Assembly: GCA_905250025.1 (NCBI GenBank)
Contig: CAJNOJ010000024.1
Location: forward strand, 124,001 to 188,000
Direction: 5' to 3'
DNA: 64,000 nt
DNA from: Adineta ricciae
Lineage: Eukaryota; Rotifera; Eurotatoria; Adinetida; Adinetidae
The first letter of the stretch is position 1, and every line of letters starts with the position of its first letter. A model generated the notes under the pieces. The model worked only from the letters and a program-made list of their open reading frames with translations. It had not been told where the DNA came from and made no database searches. A program made the position numbers and the translations under genes. Positions 9,814 through 22,155 of this stretch are shown here, piece after piece.

Positions 9814-12770
9814 TTAAACCAAAACATCAGATCGAAAGTTCGGAATGTATTTTTGTAATGAGAATGAGATCTCGTCGGTTGTAAATGGTGTCCATTTGTC
9901 CGTGAGATTTGGATCTAATAGAATTGAGAGAATATCTTGAGGAGGAGTTCTCTTGTTCGGCAATTGTCGTCTAATCATATCTGTAATGAGTTTACGGCGT
10001 TCATCCAACGCTGCTCTATCGTGAAAATCATACGGCGGTAGTTGTCGATAATATAGCAATGGATAGATAAATAATTCATATGTTCGAATGAATTCCTCTC
10101 GTTGTTGTTGTGAACTTGATGATGAACTGAGGAAACGGCGTTGTCGAGAACGATAAACTCGGCGTAATCCATAAATAAGATCAGGTTGTTCGATTGCTTG
10201 AAAGAACGTACTAAGAAAAATCGAATCGATCGGTGTTGTCGACAGGCCTGTAGGATGTTGCCGTTTATACAATTGATAGGCAAGTTCATTGCGATAGTAC
10301 GCCAATGATTTCGTGAGATTCAATGGCACAATGATCGATTGAATCGGTAGATTATCGTAGAGTAAGTCTAGATCTGTTTCGCGTGATTCAACGGAAAATT
10401 TGATTCGTGCTCGTTTGATACGATCGATTTTCCCAGATAGACCATCACTGCGAAGGATTTTGTACTGAGGATCAAGAAGAACGTTGGTTTCATCAACATG
10501 TCCACCGTGTAAGAGTTCATTGTAACCTTTTGTATCCGTGATGAGTGGTGGTTTCTCGTCCTGTAATGGAACCATAGCCCAACCACAAGCAACTTCACAT
10601 TTTTCCTGTGTGACAGTCGATTGACACCATTGAGATAGTTCGAATAGTAATTTTAAACGTTGACTGCTATTCGCCGTGTTCGATCGAATCAACAGTTGAT
10701 TTTGCTCATCGATTAAGGTGTTAATATCATTCGGTACAAACTGCCAATCTTCGGTTAAATCCCGTTCGTCGAGTTTCTTTGGAACGATAGCACGAACGGT
10801 ATGAATATTCGAAATTATTTCAAATCCATCATACAGACAAACTCGAACCGAACGATCGAGTACTCGTACCTAAATAAGCTGTTGTTTTTGTGTCTGTATG
10901 ACGAAGAACAATATTTACCTGATCGCCTTTAATTCGAGGAATTTTAACGCATGTTTTTAGCGTTAAAATTTTTTGAAAAGTAGTATCATGAACATGAATT
11001 TTATCTACTTCCGGACGCCAACAAAGGTCAGCGAACGCCAAATTTGACTCGGTCATTTTCGGTACGATGGCTCGCCATAATTTATATTCTTCTAAATCTG
11101 CCAATGGTGCCAGATCGGAAGCGATGTAACCAGCGGGCATGCTATTTGCAGCTTTGAATGCGTCGACAAGTACGGTCGCTGATGTATTTGGTTTAGCACG
11201 ACGTCGAGCTATCTGTCCAGTTGATAAGGGTTGAATGGCATTGATGGGTACAGCACCTTGTTGATTTTGCGCGTTTTTAAATAACCACCAATCATCTGGA
11301 CGTTGTTCATCGAGCGTTAAGATTTCGCCACGATGAACTGTTAAGTCACCCGTTTGCTTGCTAGCGATGTCATGTGTAACAAGAAATTGGGATCCGGGTG
11401 CATATTTACTTGTTCGAAGTTGTTGAACTTTGGTATTAACAGCAGCTGCTCCATCCTCTTCTCCATCATCATATTCCTGATCGGATTCTGGTTCGTCATA
11501 GTCACCAGTATCACGTAAACCTTGTAGTTCATGATCGACATCGTCATTTTCATCACTCTCTTCAAAGTACGAATCTTCTCCACTGTCTTCATCTTGTTTT
11601 TTAGCTGCAGCCACTTCAGGACGTCGTCGAGGACTTGGTGTTTTCTTTCGTGCGGACGATGGTGGTAATGGCGATGCTCTTGCCGATTTTTTAGGCTTCG
11701 TTGTCGGTGCTAGTGGTGCAGATTCAGCTAAAGCTGCGACACTTCTCGCCTTACTAGCTGGCAGTGCTGGTGATTGTGATCGACGACCATCACTGCTTGT
11801 TTCCTTTTTCGGTTCTCCAGCTCCTACTACAGTGACCAATGCCCGATGTATGTCATAATTGTCTTTGGCATCTGCATCATCATCTTCTTCTTCGTCTTCG
11901 CTTTCGTCCTCATCTTCCTCGCTGCCTTCACTAGCTGCTTCGGATTTCTTTGTTTCTGGTGCCGCTGGTACAGTTGTTTTACTAACTGGAGCTGACGGTT
12001 TGGATTCTAAATATTGAAATAATTCAATACAATGCAATAGCTTCACTCATTTTCGTCTTACCTTTCTTTTTATCTGATACTACATCTTCATCATCGTCAT
12101 CCTCTTCGTCACTTCCTTCTTCATCTTCATCATCTTGTTCTTCTGTGGTTTTCTTAGAAGTTTCTTGACCAGTTCCTTCGACAGGCTTCTCTGCCACTGG
12201 TGCTGCTGCTGTCGTTGTCGCTGCCGGTGATGAAGTTGCAAGCGATTCTCTCGATGCCGATTTTTTTCGACTGCCAAATGGAAATCTATCCAGTAATGCT
12301 CCAAGTCCTTTGCTATTTTCACTCTCAGCCGGTGCCGCTGGAGTAGCAGCGCCAGCAGTTGATGGTATCGTGTCAACTAACTTCTTTAGATTCTTATCCA
12401 CTTGATCCAGCTTTTTAGTAAGATTGGTCAATAATTTGGATGCATCTGCTTTCTTTCGATAGAATGTATTATGCATAGGATCGGTCGTTGGTGGTTCTTG
12501 CATTTCTTTGACTTCTTTCAAATGAGTGTCGATCCGTTTTTTCAAGTCGTCAATTTGTATTCGACCTTTGGTTGCCGCATCACGATTTTCAGCAGCTTTC
12601 TTGCGTCCGGTATCGATATTTTTCAAAACTTTCACTGCAGATTCGCCTTCTTGATTGAGTTTTTCCACATCAGCTAGTATCTGTTCTCTTGTTCTGTCGG
12701 CTGTTGACACAGTCGTTGGTGGAGCTGCAGGACCTCGAAGTCCTGCTGCTATTGCTGAAGACGTTGCCAT
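9814..12770 (-). CDS. NPHP1: Nephrocystin-1-like ciliary transition-zone protein
   Basis: NPHP1 works with NPHP4 and others at the ciliary transition zone and cell junctions. Exons 12770-12062, 12006-10919 and 10869-9814 join in frame to 950 residues; vertebrate NPHP1 has about 730. Residues about 1-115 form a coiled coil (EKLNQEGESAVKVLKNID). The next roughly 250 residues are low-complexity: two acidic Glu/Asp blocks separated by Ser/Pro/Lys-rich linkers, longer than in vertebrates. An SH3 domain follows near residue 370 (GDLTVHRGEILTLDEQRPDDWW). The C-terminal nephrocystin homology region is recognisable by DLAPLADLEEYKLWRAIVPK and GWAMVPLQD. It sits 280 bp upstream of CUL4 on the same strand. 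No damage was seen. Confidence 0.92.
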
Positions 12771-13514
12771 CTTCTCAAGGAAATCGTTCTATGCTATGCA
12801 GAGTAATTCAGGCTTGCTCATCTGAACAATGCAAGAGTATCCTAGCAACTGCACTCATCATCATCTGAAACGCAACCATTATTCATACGAATCGCTGTAC
12901 ATTTATCTTCAAATCACAGCTAATTTCGTTGATTACGAAATTGGCGAGTTTTTATCATAATACCTCGATAAAACACCAGTGACCTCTATCGCTTGAATGC
13001 CAGTGAGAAATATAGAACTCAGTCACACACACACATTTCTTCTGTTCGCGACAATCTCTATCTTTACTATTTCCACATTCAGAAAATACTTGTAATCTCA
13101 TGAAAACACCAAATTATCATCTAAACATGTCGATCACACGATACCGTGCTGGTCGTATTGAATTACCGTCACACAATATGCATAGCAATGATGTAATTCA
13201 ACTCAGCAGATAAGCAAACAAAGATGAAGATGCATGAGTATGTAGTACATGAGAAAAAAAATTAGAAAGCTTTTATTTCTTTATGAAAAATTTCCAGAAT
13301 AAATAAAAAATCCATCAGATGCATAGGTAAATACATATATATATTCTACATCAATAGTGACCAGGCAAAGAAAAAGAACAAACGAAATTCCACGTAGAGA
13401 CAAGAAGAGATCTAATGATCAATACGGAATGCGAATGTAGTAAAATAAAGTTTTAGTTTTGGTAAAAATCAAATGAACAACATAAAATAGAATTATTATC
13501 ATTTCCTAGTCTTT
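12771..13514. other. Intergenic, NPHP1 5' flank / AP2M1 3' flank
   Basis: No gene is supported in these roughly 740 bp. The part nearest 12771 should hold the NPHP1 promoter. The part nearest 13514 is AT-rich with AATAAA-like sequences on the minus strand, as expected for the AP2M1 3' UTR. A short CA tract lies at about 13025-13036. Confidence 0.5.
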
Positions 13515-14893
13515 TCAAGATCGCGTTTCGTATAGGCCACTTTTACCAATATAACGCACCCATTTAATCGTTTCCGAGTCGGAATAATTTAATTTATGTT
13601 CGAAGACTTTTAGATATCGAACTTTGAAACCTGAGGGTGCAAATGGTACTTCGAAATTCATTGAAATGGGTGGACGATTCCATTTCTTCTTATCATTTGG
13701 TGTTAATTCGATTTCTGCACTTAATTGAGATTCTTTCATGCCACCCATGCGTTTCATCTTCCAAACAATGGCGTTGTCCGATGCTTTGTGTTTCGCTTTA
13801 CCTTTCATACACAATAATTGTACGTCGCAAGTGTTGGGCGGTGTAGGAATACGTATTTCAATCTTTTGTCCAATCAATGTTGGTTTGAAATTGGACTTAA
13901 CTACGACTTTCACTTCCATTTTCGTCCGACCTATTTCTCTTACTAGAGGTATAACACGAAATGGTAAACTAATATCTTTGGTTGTGCGATAACGCATCAG
14001 TTCGAATTCACCATCGGGTGGAATAAATGATATTGCATGTTCGGATTCGAACTTCGATAATTTAACACATTGATGGAATTGACAATCGTCAATAGCGATT
14101 GCCGTTTTGGTTGTTGTGGTTGTTGAAGGATTTGTCGAACCATTGGTTGATGTATCTGTTTGATTCTTTGCTCGATTTTCTACGGTAATTTTATCATTGA
14201 TACCAAACTTACACTCAGGCATACCGGATAGATAACTCTTCATGACGACTCGACCAGCAACGTGTGTGCTGAGAACTTGACCCTGTTGGGACATGAGTAA
14301 ATTAACTGATTCAATAACATCGAGGAATAGTTCGTTTCGACGATATTTTATACCTTCACGTCGCCAACCGATTTGTCCAGTGACAGCTGAAGTCACATTG
14401 GTTTGTTCTTCTCGTGTAACTGGTCGAACACCTTGTTGAGTTATGAAAGATTTCAATACACCTGTGTCACTGTTTTGCGGATAACCAAAATCAAGTATTT
14501 CATCCAATAATTCATAGATGAGAACGAAGTTATTCTTAACATTTTCTTCGCTGATTTTACCAAAATACGATTGCATGATATCGATCATTTTAGTTAAGAA
14601 TTCGAAGACCATAGCTGCATTAATATTCTGTTTAGCCACTGCACATAGCCAGATGTTTGAACGTTTAGTATAGAAGAAACTCGTTCGAGCTATGTTAACC
14701 ACTGGAAAACGTGATTGTTGACGAGCGTGAATTACATTCACTCGAAAGGCATCGACAGCATTACGTCCGATATCATCACGATAAACACGCTAAACAAACT
14801 CATTTTATGTGAAACTTCAAACAGAAAGGTTCGTTTTCTTACTGATATAAGAACTTCACCCTTGTGATTGTAGATAAAAACACCACCGATCAT
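13515..14893 (-). CDS. AP2M1: AP-2 complex subunit mu (clathrin adaptor medium chain)
   Basis: The mu2 subunit of AP-2 recognises YxxPhi sorting signals and PIP2 at the plasma membrane in clathrin-mediated endocytosis. Two exons, 14893-14843 and 14789-13515, give 441 residues, close to the usual 435. The N-terminal longin domain starts [17 protein letters not shown] and continues [20 protein letters not shown]. Highly conserved blocks follow: [40 protein letters not shown] and [13 protein letters not shown]. The mu homology domain ends [17 protein letters not shown] Ser/Thr-rich insert of about 20 residues lies near residue 245. The gene is head to head with the USP gene, 453 bp apart. Confidence 0.98.
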
Positions 14894-15346
14894 CTATCTA
14901 TTTTAATGATGAGATTAAATGAGTAAAAAGAAAGAAAGAAGTGAAAAAACTAATATTTGGATTACGACTTCATCCATAGAATACCCCCAACGAGTCATCT
15001 ATGCATTTATGTTTTCAATTTTCTTTTTTATTTTCATGCTTATAATGGTCGTCACTCTGTAATAGTTTTTATTATACCTATGGGTAACAATGAACGAATA
15101 GGCTTTTTTCAAATTATTTTTCTATTAACAACGACGTAGTGTTTTTTTTTCTCTTCTATGAGATGCGATGCTGACACATGCACAAACACATGTAAGTGCA
15201 TATTCATCTCGCGCCCTATTGCACATTGTTTGCTCCAACAATAAGAAAAGACGTTATTCAATAAAGCATCTCACAATCAGACTTATTTCTAGATTGTTCC
15301 TTTTTCGAACTTTATTTCTTACTTTCCTCAACATAAAATCTCCACA
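14894..15346. promoter_or_regulatory. Divergent intergenic region, AP2M1 / USP
   Basis: These 453 bp separate two head-to-head starts and must contain both promoters. The sequence is T-rich on the plus strand. I see no distinct motif. Confidence 0.4.
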
Positions 15347-18018
15347 ATGCCTTCAAATCCCGTTGATCAATACACAAAATTGTTATCACGAGAGCAGCAA
15401 GAAAATGACAAATACGTAGTGATCGATTCTAAATGGTTTGAGCATTGGAAGCGCTATGTCGGAATCGATTCTCCACCTGAAAAGAATGCGCCGCCGGGTC
15501 CGATTAATTTCACTAATCTCATCGATCCACAAACAACTGATCATCCCGATGGTGTTCAATTGCGACCCGATGCCGTCGAGGGTAATGATTACACCTTTAT
15601 TCCATATGAACTTTACCAAGAACTTGTACAACAGTATACGAAAACCGGAACAGAAATCGTTCGAAAAGTAATTCCATCAGGTGATTTTCAAACAGTCATT
15701 GAAGCCTATCTTATACCATTACGCATACGAAAATCACGGCAATCGACAACAACAACCAAGCAAATCTATCGCAGTCGTCGAACGAAACTGGAAGATTTAA
15801 AGAACGACATTTGTAGAATACTGAACCTTACATCCGATTCCAATTATCGTTTGTATACATCTACTGATGAATATGGTGACAATTGGGAACCCATCGACAT
15901 GCGCGCGAATTCTGTTCTTGCCGATGTTGAATTACCTAAGAATGCCATTCTGACATACGAACCTCTTGCATTATCACGCAATAATTTATCACCCGTCCCT
16001 ACCGGAACGTTTTATACACCTGGACTCTGTGGTTTATCAAACTTAGGTAATACCTGTTTCATGAACTCAGCCTTGCAATGTATATCCAACGTACCAGCAT
16101 TAACTCAATACTTTCTCTCTCGAGACTATGTCAATCATATCAATCGAGATAATCCGCTAGGAATGAAGGGAGACGTTGCTCAAGCATATGGTGATTTAAT
16201 CATGAATATGTGGTCAGGCAAAATTAACTATTACGCACCAAAAGCATTGAAACAAAACGTTGCACGTTATGCGCCACAATTCAGTGGCTATTCACAGCAA
16301 GATTCACAGGAATTTATGTCGTTTTTACTCGATGGTTTACATGAGGATTTGAATTTGATTAAACAAAAACCGTATATGGAAAAGAAAGATGATGATGGTG
16401 TTGCCGAAGATTCGAAACTAGCTGCCGAACAATGGGATTACTATCGCAAACGAAATCAATCGAAAATACACGACATCTTTCATGGGCAAATCAAATCAGT
16501 TGTTCAATGTCTCGAATGTAAAACATTAGGACGAACATTTGATCCGATTTGTTTTCTCAGTTTACCACTGCCAAATAAGAAAAAGATTCGCGTATTCAAA
16601 ATTGAGTACGTTCGTTTAAATGGACAAATCAAATATTATTACATTAAATCGAATGAACGTGGACGTATGCACAATCTCTTAAAAGATTTCTGCGAACGTT
16701 TTCAACCGAAACCGAAAAATGACACACACGAACCAATGGATGCAGAAGATGAGTCAACATCCAATGCAGCTAATGCCAATAATCAAGATGATGAACAAGA
16801 AGAAGATTTGACGTTAGCACCTGATTATGACGGACACCAACCTAAACCCGAATTGATCTTGCCCGTGGAAGTTTACAATCATCGTATTCATCTCCAATAT
16901 AGTGATGACGCGCTATTAACGAATATTCTCGAACGTGATCAAATCGTTTTCTACGAAGTGCCAGTATCATTGAAAAAAGAAAATAATGATACTATTCTTA
17001 TGCCATGTTTATTTCGAACAGCCGATAGTTTACATCAAAATTTTGGCTTACCAATCTATTTGAATATTCCAAGACATAAATGCACGGGAAAGCACATTCA
17101 AGATGCTCTACAGGTAAGGCAATTCAATACCAATGTGAACCTCACAATCATTTATGTTCTTGGTAGAATTCAATCGGTAGTTTCCTCCCACTGCCAGCTA
17201 ATAACTCATCAGAGAAATCACTTTACACGGCATCATGTGTTTTCAATCAAAATTACACTCAAACAACGAAACCATTGGCATCGTGTCTTGATGATCACAT
17301 TGATTTCAATCGTACAAATACGACACTCGTTGTTGATGTTTCACCAGCCGTGGTGGAAAAGTACGAACAAGAGGAAAAGAAACGTTTAGACAAAGATCAT
17401 CTTCAGCCGACATCATCAACAAATAACAGCGGCGTCCAAACACGTAGTCAACACAAACAATCGACAACGTCATTGTTGGATTGTTTCAAATACTTTACAA
17501 CAAAAGAAACTTTGTCCGATAATGATCAATGGTACTGTCCAAAATGTAAACAATTGAAAAATGCTTCGAAAAAGATCGATCTCTGGCTGTTACCTAAAGT
17601 TCTCATTGTTCAATTGAAACGCTTTAATTACACGCGTCACTATCGGGATAAAATTGATCTATTTATCGATTGTCCTATCTATGATTTAGATCTCTCACAA
17701 TTCGTTCTTAATCCAGCTGAGAAAGCCAACGCAAAATATGATCTGATTGCGGTTAGTAATCATATGGGTGGCTTAGGCGGCGGACACTACACAGCGCATG
17801 CGAAGAATGCTCATGACCAAAAATGGCATACATTCGATGACTCATGTGTGACAGATATCGATGAATCTAATGTGATTAGTAAATCCGCTTATGTACTGAT
17901 TTATCAGCAGCAACAACAACAACAACAACAGCCATCGTCATCTTCGCAATCGAATCAACAACTAGCGAAAGAATCACCACGAAAGGCCAGTGCACGAGCG
18001 GCGAAAACATCTAGTTAA
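15347..18018 (+). CDS. Ubiquitin carboxyl-terminal hydrolase of the USP4/11/15 group
   Basis: This is a cysteine protease that removes ubiquitin from substrates. Exons 15347-17113 and 17167-18018 join in frame to 872 residues. An N-terminal DUSP domain (SKWFEHWKRYVG, GNDYTFIPYELYQELVQQYT) and a ubiquitin-like segment precede the catalytic domain. That domain opens with GLSNLGNTCFMNSALQC (catalytic Cys) and includes YSQQDSQEFMSFLLDGLHED. It carries zinc-binding pairs CLECK and CPKCK, and closes with GGLGGGHYTAHAKN (catalytic His) and the DDSCVTDID strand. Domain order DUSP-UBL-USP, with an acidic insert between the catalytic halves, is that of USP4/USP11/USP15. Which paralogue it equals cannot be decided here. 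The tail holds a polyglutamine run encoded by CAG/CAA at about 17905-17930. Confidence 0.93.
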
Positions 18019-18524
18019 ATAAAAGAACAATCTCAAGTTTTTCTCTTTCTGTCCTATTCTTCTTTGTTCAATCAGTGTTGTCTTTTCTTCTGTCTCTCTT
18101 TTTTTTTGTCGATCGTTTCAACAGAAACACTAACACTGGATTTGTCAAGCAATTTTTTGACAGAAAACCAACAAATTCTACATATATATATATATTTTAT
18201 GTTCTCATACTTACATTGCTCTTCTCTTTTAATGTTATTATCCTTGCACACACTCTTTGGAAGAGATCACACCTACAAAGAAATAATCAATCTTTTCCTT
18301 TTTCTTTCTTTCTTTTTGTTACAGGTTATTTAATAAACACGCTGCAATGGCAGGACGACGAACTGGTCGTCCGTAATCTAAAGTGAAGAAAATTCTCATA
18401 TATAGACAGCTGATTGACCACTCTGCTAAAAGTTGCTCCACACCTTGTAAGATCAACTACGAGAGGAAATGTTGTTTCATTTCAGATATCCGCTACATAA
18501 AACGAGGAGTATTTCGATCTATTC
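18019..18524. other. Intergenic, USP 3' flank / PARN 5' flank
   Basis: About 500 bp with T-rich pyrimidine tracts and a short TA repeat near 18181-18195. No gene is supported. The right part presumably holds the PARN promoter and 5' UTR. Confidence 0.5.
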
Positions 18525-20897
18525 ATGGATGTCAATCGCGATAGTAAGTGTGTATCCTGCTGAACGAATCATTTTCAACGCTTTCTCTAGATTTTTACGA
18601 TGTTTTACCTCAAGTTTTACGAGATATCAACGAAGCGGACTATGTAGCAATCGATGGAGAATTCTCCGGAATCCTATCATTCGATAAAATGAATTATTTC
18701 GACACGCCAGCTGAACGATACAAGCGTCATTATGAAGTAAAAGATCATGGAAATCAATCTTTTGAAAATATATCATATTGTAGTGTGATCGACACTATAT
18801 GATGGTTCAAGCAGGTCTCGCAATGATTCGATGTACCAATCACGAAGAGAATCGCTATACATTGAAAGCCTACAACTTTTATCTCTTTCCTGAAAATGAA
18901 TCCGATGCGTTTGACTTCCGATCGAAAGTAATTTGCCAAACATTGCGCGGAGGAAAGACTATTTTGTGCATTTGTAGACTTCATCATTGCAATTCTTAGC
19001 TGCGAATCGTTTTGATTTCGCTCAATTATTTCTCAAAGGAATTCCTTTTGTTTGCAAGACGACTTATTTAGAAAAACTTCGAACTCAACCACATTCATTA
19101 TCTCGTCGTAACAATCGTCAGATGGTCAATGGTAATACAAACGAAAAGTAAAGCACTCTCTTTGATCGATATGATAACTCATCGAACGAGTAGGAAATTG
19201 GATGCAATGAATTCTCCGAAACCATCTGAAATAGAAAATATGTCAGATGCTGAGTTATTAAGCAAATCAATGACAGGCTTTTCCGAAGTTATTTGGTATG
19301 TTTCATCTTTGTCAAAGATCAACAATCGATTTTGAATTTATTTTTAGGAAACTCCAAGAATCTGTAAGTGTTATCGATCGTATAATGAATTTGAAATGTT
19401 GAAGATGAGAGTGCGGTTCGATCTTGTTTTAGGGTAAACCTGTGATTGGACATAATCTTCACATGGATATTTTACATATAATCAATCAGTTCTTTACACC
19501 AATACCTGCTGTTTGTATACTTTGAAATTCTTCGAGTTGCTTACACTTTTTCTTTTAGTCATATGAAGACTACAAATCGATTGTAAGATCTTTATTTCCA
19601 AAGTATAAACATTTTACTTAATTGAGTTTTCGCCATCGTTCCTTTGTCTGACTTCAAGGTTGGTCGATACAAAAACGATTGCATCGTCATCAATTTTCCA
19701 AGTAGGGAACACCTGGATTGATTGCATAAAAGATCTCTTCTTTTCATTGATAGAATATCATCTCAAACACCGCACTAAATGCTGTTTACAAAACTATTCG
19801 TGAGCCGTCATTTCCACAATGCCGTTTTGGTACAAATTCAATAAAAAAAACTGATCTCTTTCTTACGATGTATAATTGTTTCTTCTTTAGAAACACCTGA
19901 AAATTTCAAGTATGGAACAGGCGAACACGAACATACAGCTGGTTATGATGCAATGTGCACAGCAGTTTGTATGGTTAAGATGATGGCGTTTATCGGTAAG
20001 AAGTATGCCTCAATAAGACGTGATCATTTATTTTCATGGTTTCTTTTTAGCTGAGAAAACAGAATTTAAACAAAATCCTGTTGAACATACGTTGATTAGT
20101 AAATTCACTGGAAAGTAGGTTGAACATATCTGTTGAGAAAGAGTTCATAGGAAAATCTCTATTCGTCTAGGTTATTTTATATGCGTTCGTTCGATCTGAA
20201 ATATTCAGATCTTCTCAATGATGATGGTTAGTAGAAAAAGCATTTATTGTGTACAAAATAATCGATTTTCTGTATTCTTTTTCAAAAGATTTACCCGACC
20301 GATCGTGCGTATTTTATGTAACTCATCCAGAATCATGTTCAACAGGAAATATCAAAGAATTCTTTTCACAATGGAATCTTCTTTCATACGATCGATTCGA
20401 CACAAAAACACACATCATTGGAGTATCATTGAAGAAGGACACTGTAGAAACAAGTAACTATTAAAGATATGTGTGTTATATTAGCTTGGATTTATGTGTA
20501 TAGTGTTGACAAAAATGCGTACTAATGACAAGAACTTTGTCATTACTCCGTACGCCGAATTTCACAGCTTAGATACTTCAAAAATCAAAATCAAAGAGCT
20601 CGATCATCTTCTCGACGTTGATCCGGAAAATAGAAGATCTAATAAACGACCTTATGTCGATAGAGATGCGACTGAACCTACACCGGAAACTCCAGTCATC
20701 GTAAGACAATGTTGTTCTTGTTATACATCCAACGATATACATACGTTTTATTCTAGTCGTTGGAAGTAACTTCTGACATCATACAAAAATCATCGCCAGC
20801 GACAAGAAGTCCAACAATAGAACAATTAATTGAACAAAAACAGAAGGCGACAGGAGCGAAGAAACCGAAATTATTTGATTATGATGATGAATGGTAA
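18525..20897 (+). CDS. PARN: Poly(A)-specific ribonuclease PARN
   Basis: PARN is a 3' exonuclease of the DEDD family that removes poly(A) tails and matures small RNAs. The first exon is tiny (18525-18543, MDVNRD plus one base). It joins exon 2 at 18591 to give NFYDVLPQVLRDINEADYVA followed by IDGEFSGI, whose Asp and Glu are the first two catalytic residues. DTPAERYKRHYE is the PARN marker. The third acidic residue is in GHNLHMDI (about 19445-19470) and the fourth in EHTAGYDAMCTA (about 19925-19960). Later exons are short and include the RNA-binding region (SFTKTHIIGVSLKKDTVE-like reading near 20400). The last exon ends LFDYDDEW and a stop at 20897. Exon edges in 19340-20230 were not all resolved. 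No damage was seen in the parts read. Confidence 0.9.
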
Positions 20898-21326
20898 AAA
20901 GATAATCTAAGTAATCTTGTTTTCGTATTTTGTGTATTTTCATTAAATAAAAAAACTTGATTGTGTTTAATAATACTGATGATACAAGAAATGAGCATAT
21001 TGAATACAGCGCGAAGTTTGATGATGGAAATGAACTTTTTTTGCTAGGCAAGGATGTTGCCTGGTTGTTCAGTTCGGATTGCTCTCTGTTTAGTGAATTT
21101 GTGTTGAATATTTGGCAATTTTAGTCACATCCAACTCACTCAGCCCAAACCTTGAACCAACATTTGTTATCAAGCGTGTCTAAGCAAAGTACTTTCAAGG
21201 TTGTGTAGAAATATCGTTGTCGAACGAAAGTTGAAAATCGAAATTTCATTCATCGATTAGCGCCACTATAGTTTCTCTTATAATTTCTGTTTGATGTTTT
21301 GTTGAATACAGATATACTTGACAATC
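20898..21326. other. Intergenic, PARN 3' flank / HMG-box gene 5' flank
   Basis: About 430 bp, AT-rich, with an AATAAA at about 20944 that could serve PARN. No gene is supported. Confidence 0.5.
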
Positions 21327-22088
21327 ATGGCTGAAATGTCTAAAGATCTCTCACGAACAAGCGCGTCGATCTTAGATGAATATTGTCGATACTATTCTGA
21401 TTTTAGTAACTGATTGATTCTTACGTGTTGAATTCAGACGAAATCGTCTCTCCTTGTCTTAAGGTAAAATATTAGATGTCTATGTGAAACACATCTATCC
21501 ACAATTTCATTTCGAATTTCAACAACTACTCGACGCTTCGTACAATGTCTGGCATCGTCTAAGCGACGCGGATAAAGTTTCTCTAGCAACATTCGTCGAA
21601 GAACTCAATCGAGCAAGTTTATCACCGAGCTTTGCAATAGTTTATCTTTCCTTATGTAGGAAGGCTGTTCATCATTAAGAACGACAACATGTGATGCGGC
21701 GACACATTCAGTCTTGAGTCCAAAGTCATTAGCATTGAATACAAGTTCAAATTCGAAAATGAGCAAAACAAATTTTAGCAAGCGTGCTTCAATCACACCT
21801 TTATATTTCTTTATGAGAGACGAACGAAAGAAACTTCGTCAAAGTCATTCGAACATATCGATGCGTGAGATCAATAGACGTCTGTCTGAGCGTTGGCAAA
21901 AAATGTCGAAGCGAATGAAATATAAATATGAATACCGTTCATATCTCGCAAAGAAACGTCTGTATAAGAAGCAAGGTCAAGCAATTCGATTGAAAAAGCC
22001 CTCTTTTATTAAACGAATGTCATCGAAAACAGTACAAAAACATGTAAGAAACTCCTCACGAGGTCATCTTGCCGTTAAAAACAAATGA
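21327..22088 (+). CDS. HMG-box protein, otherwise unidentified
   Basis: I do not recognise an orthologue. Exons 21327-21405, 21464-21612 and 21660-22088 join in frame to 218 residues. The second intron (21613-21659, 47 bp) begins GCAAGT rather than GT and ends AG; only this reading keeps frame. The second half is a clear HMG box (TPLYFFMRDERKKLRQSHSN, then EINRRLSERWQKMSK and YEYRSYLAKKR), followed by a very basic tail. The first half (YVKHIYPQFHFEFQQLLDAS, then VWHRLSDADKVSLATFVEEL) has the spacing of a degenerate first HMG-like helix set, but this is weak. The DNA-binding and nuclear role is inferred from the HMG box only. The gene ends 67 bp from the convergent kinase gene. Confidence 0.75.
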
Positions 22089-22155
22089 ATTCACGAACTG
22101 TTTTTCTTTCTTTTCTGCTTCAATGTCTTTTTCTCGCTTGCTAATAAAACTATAT

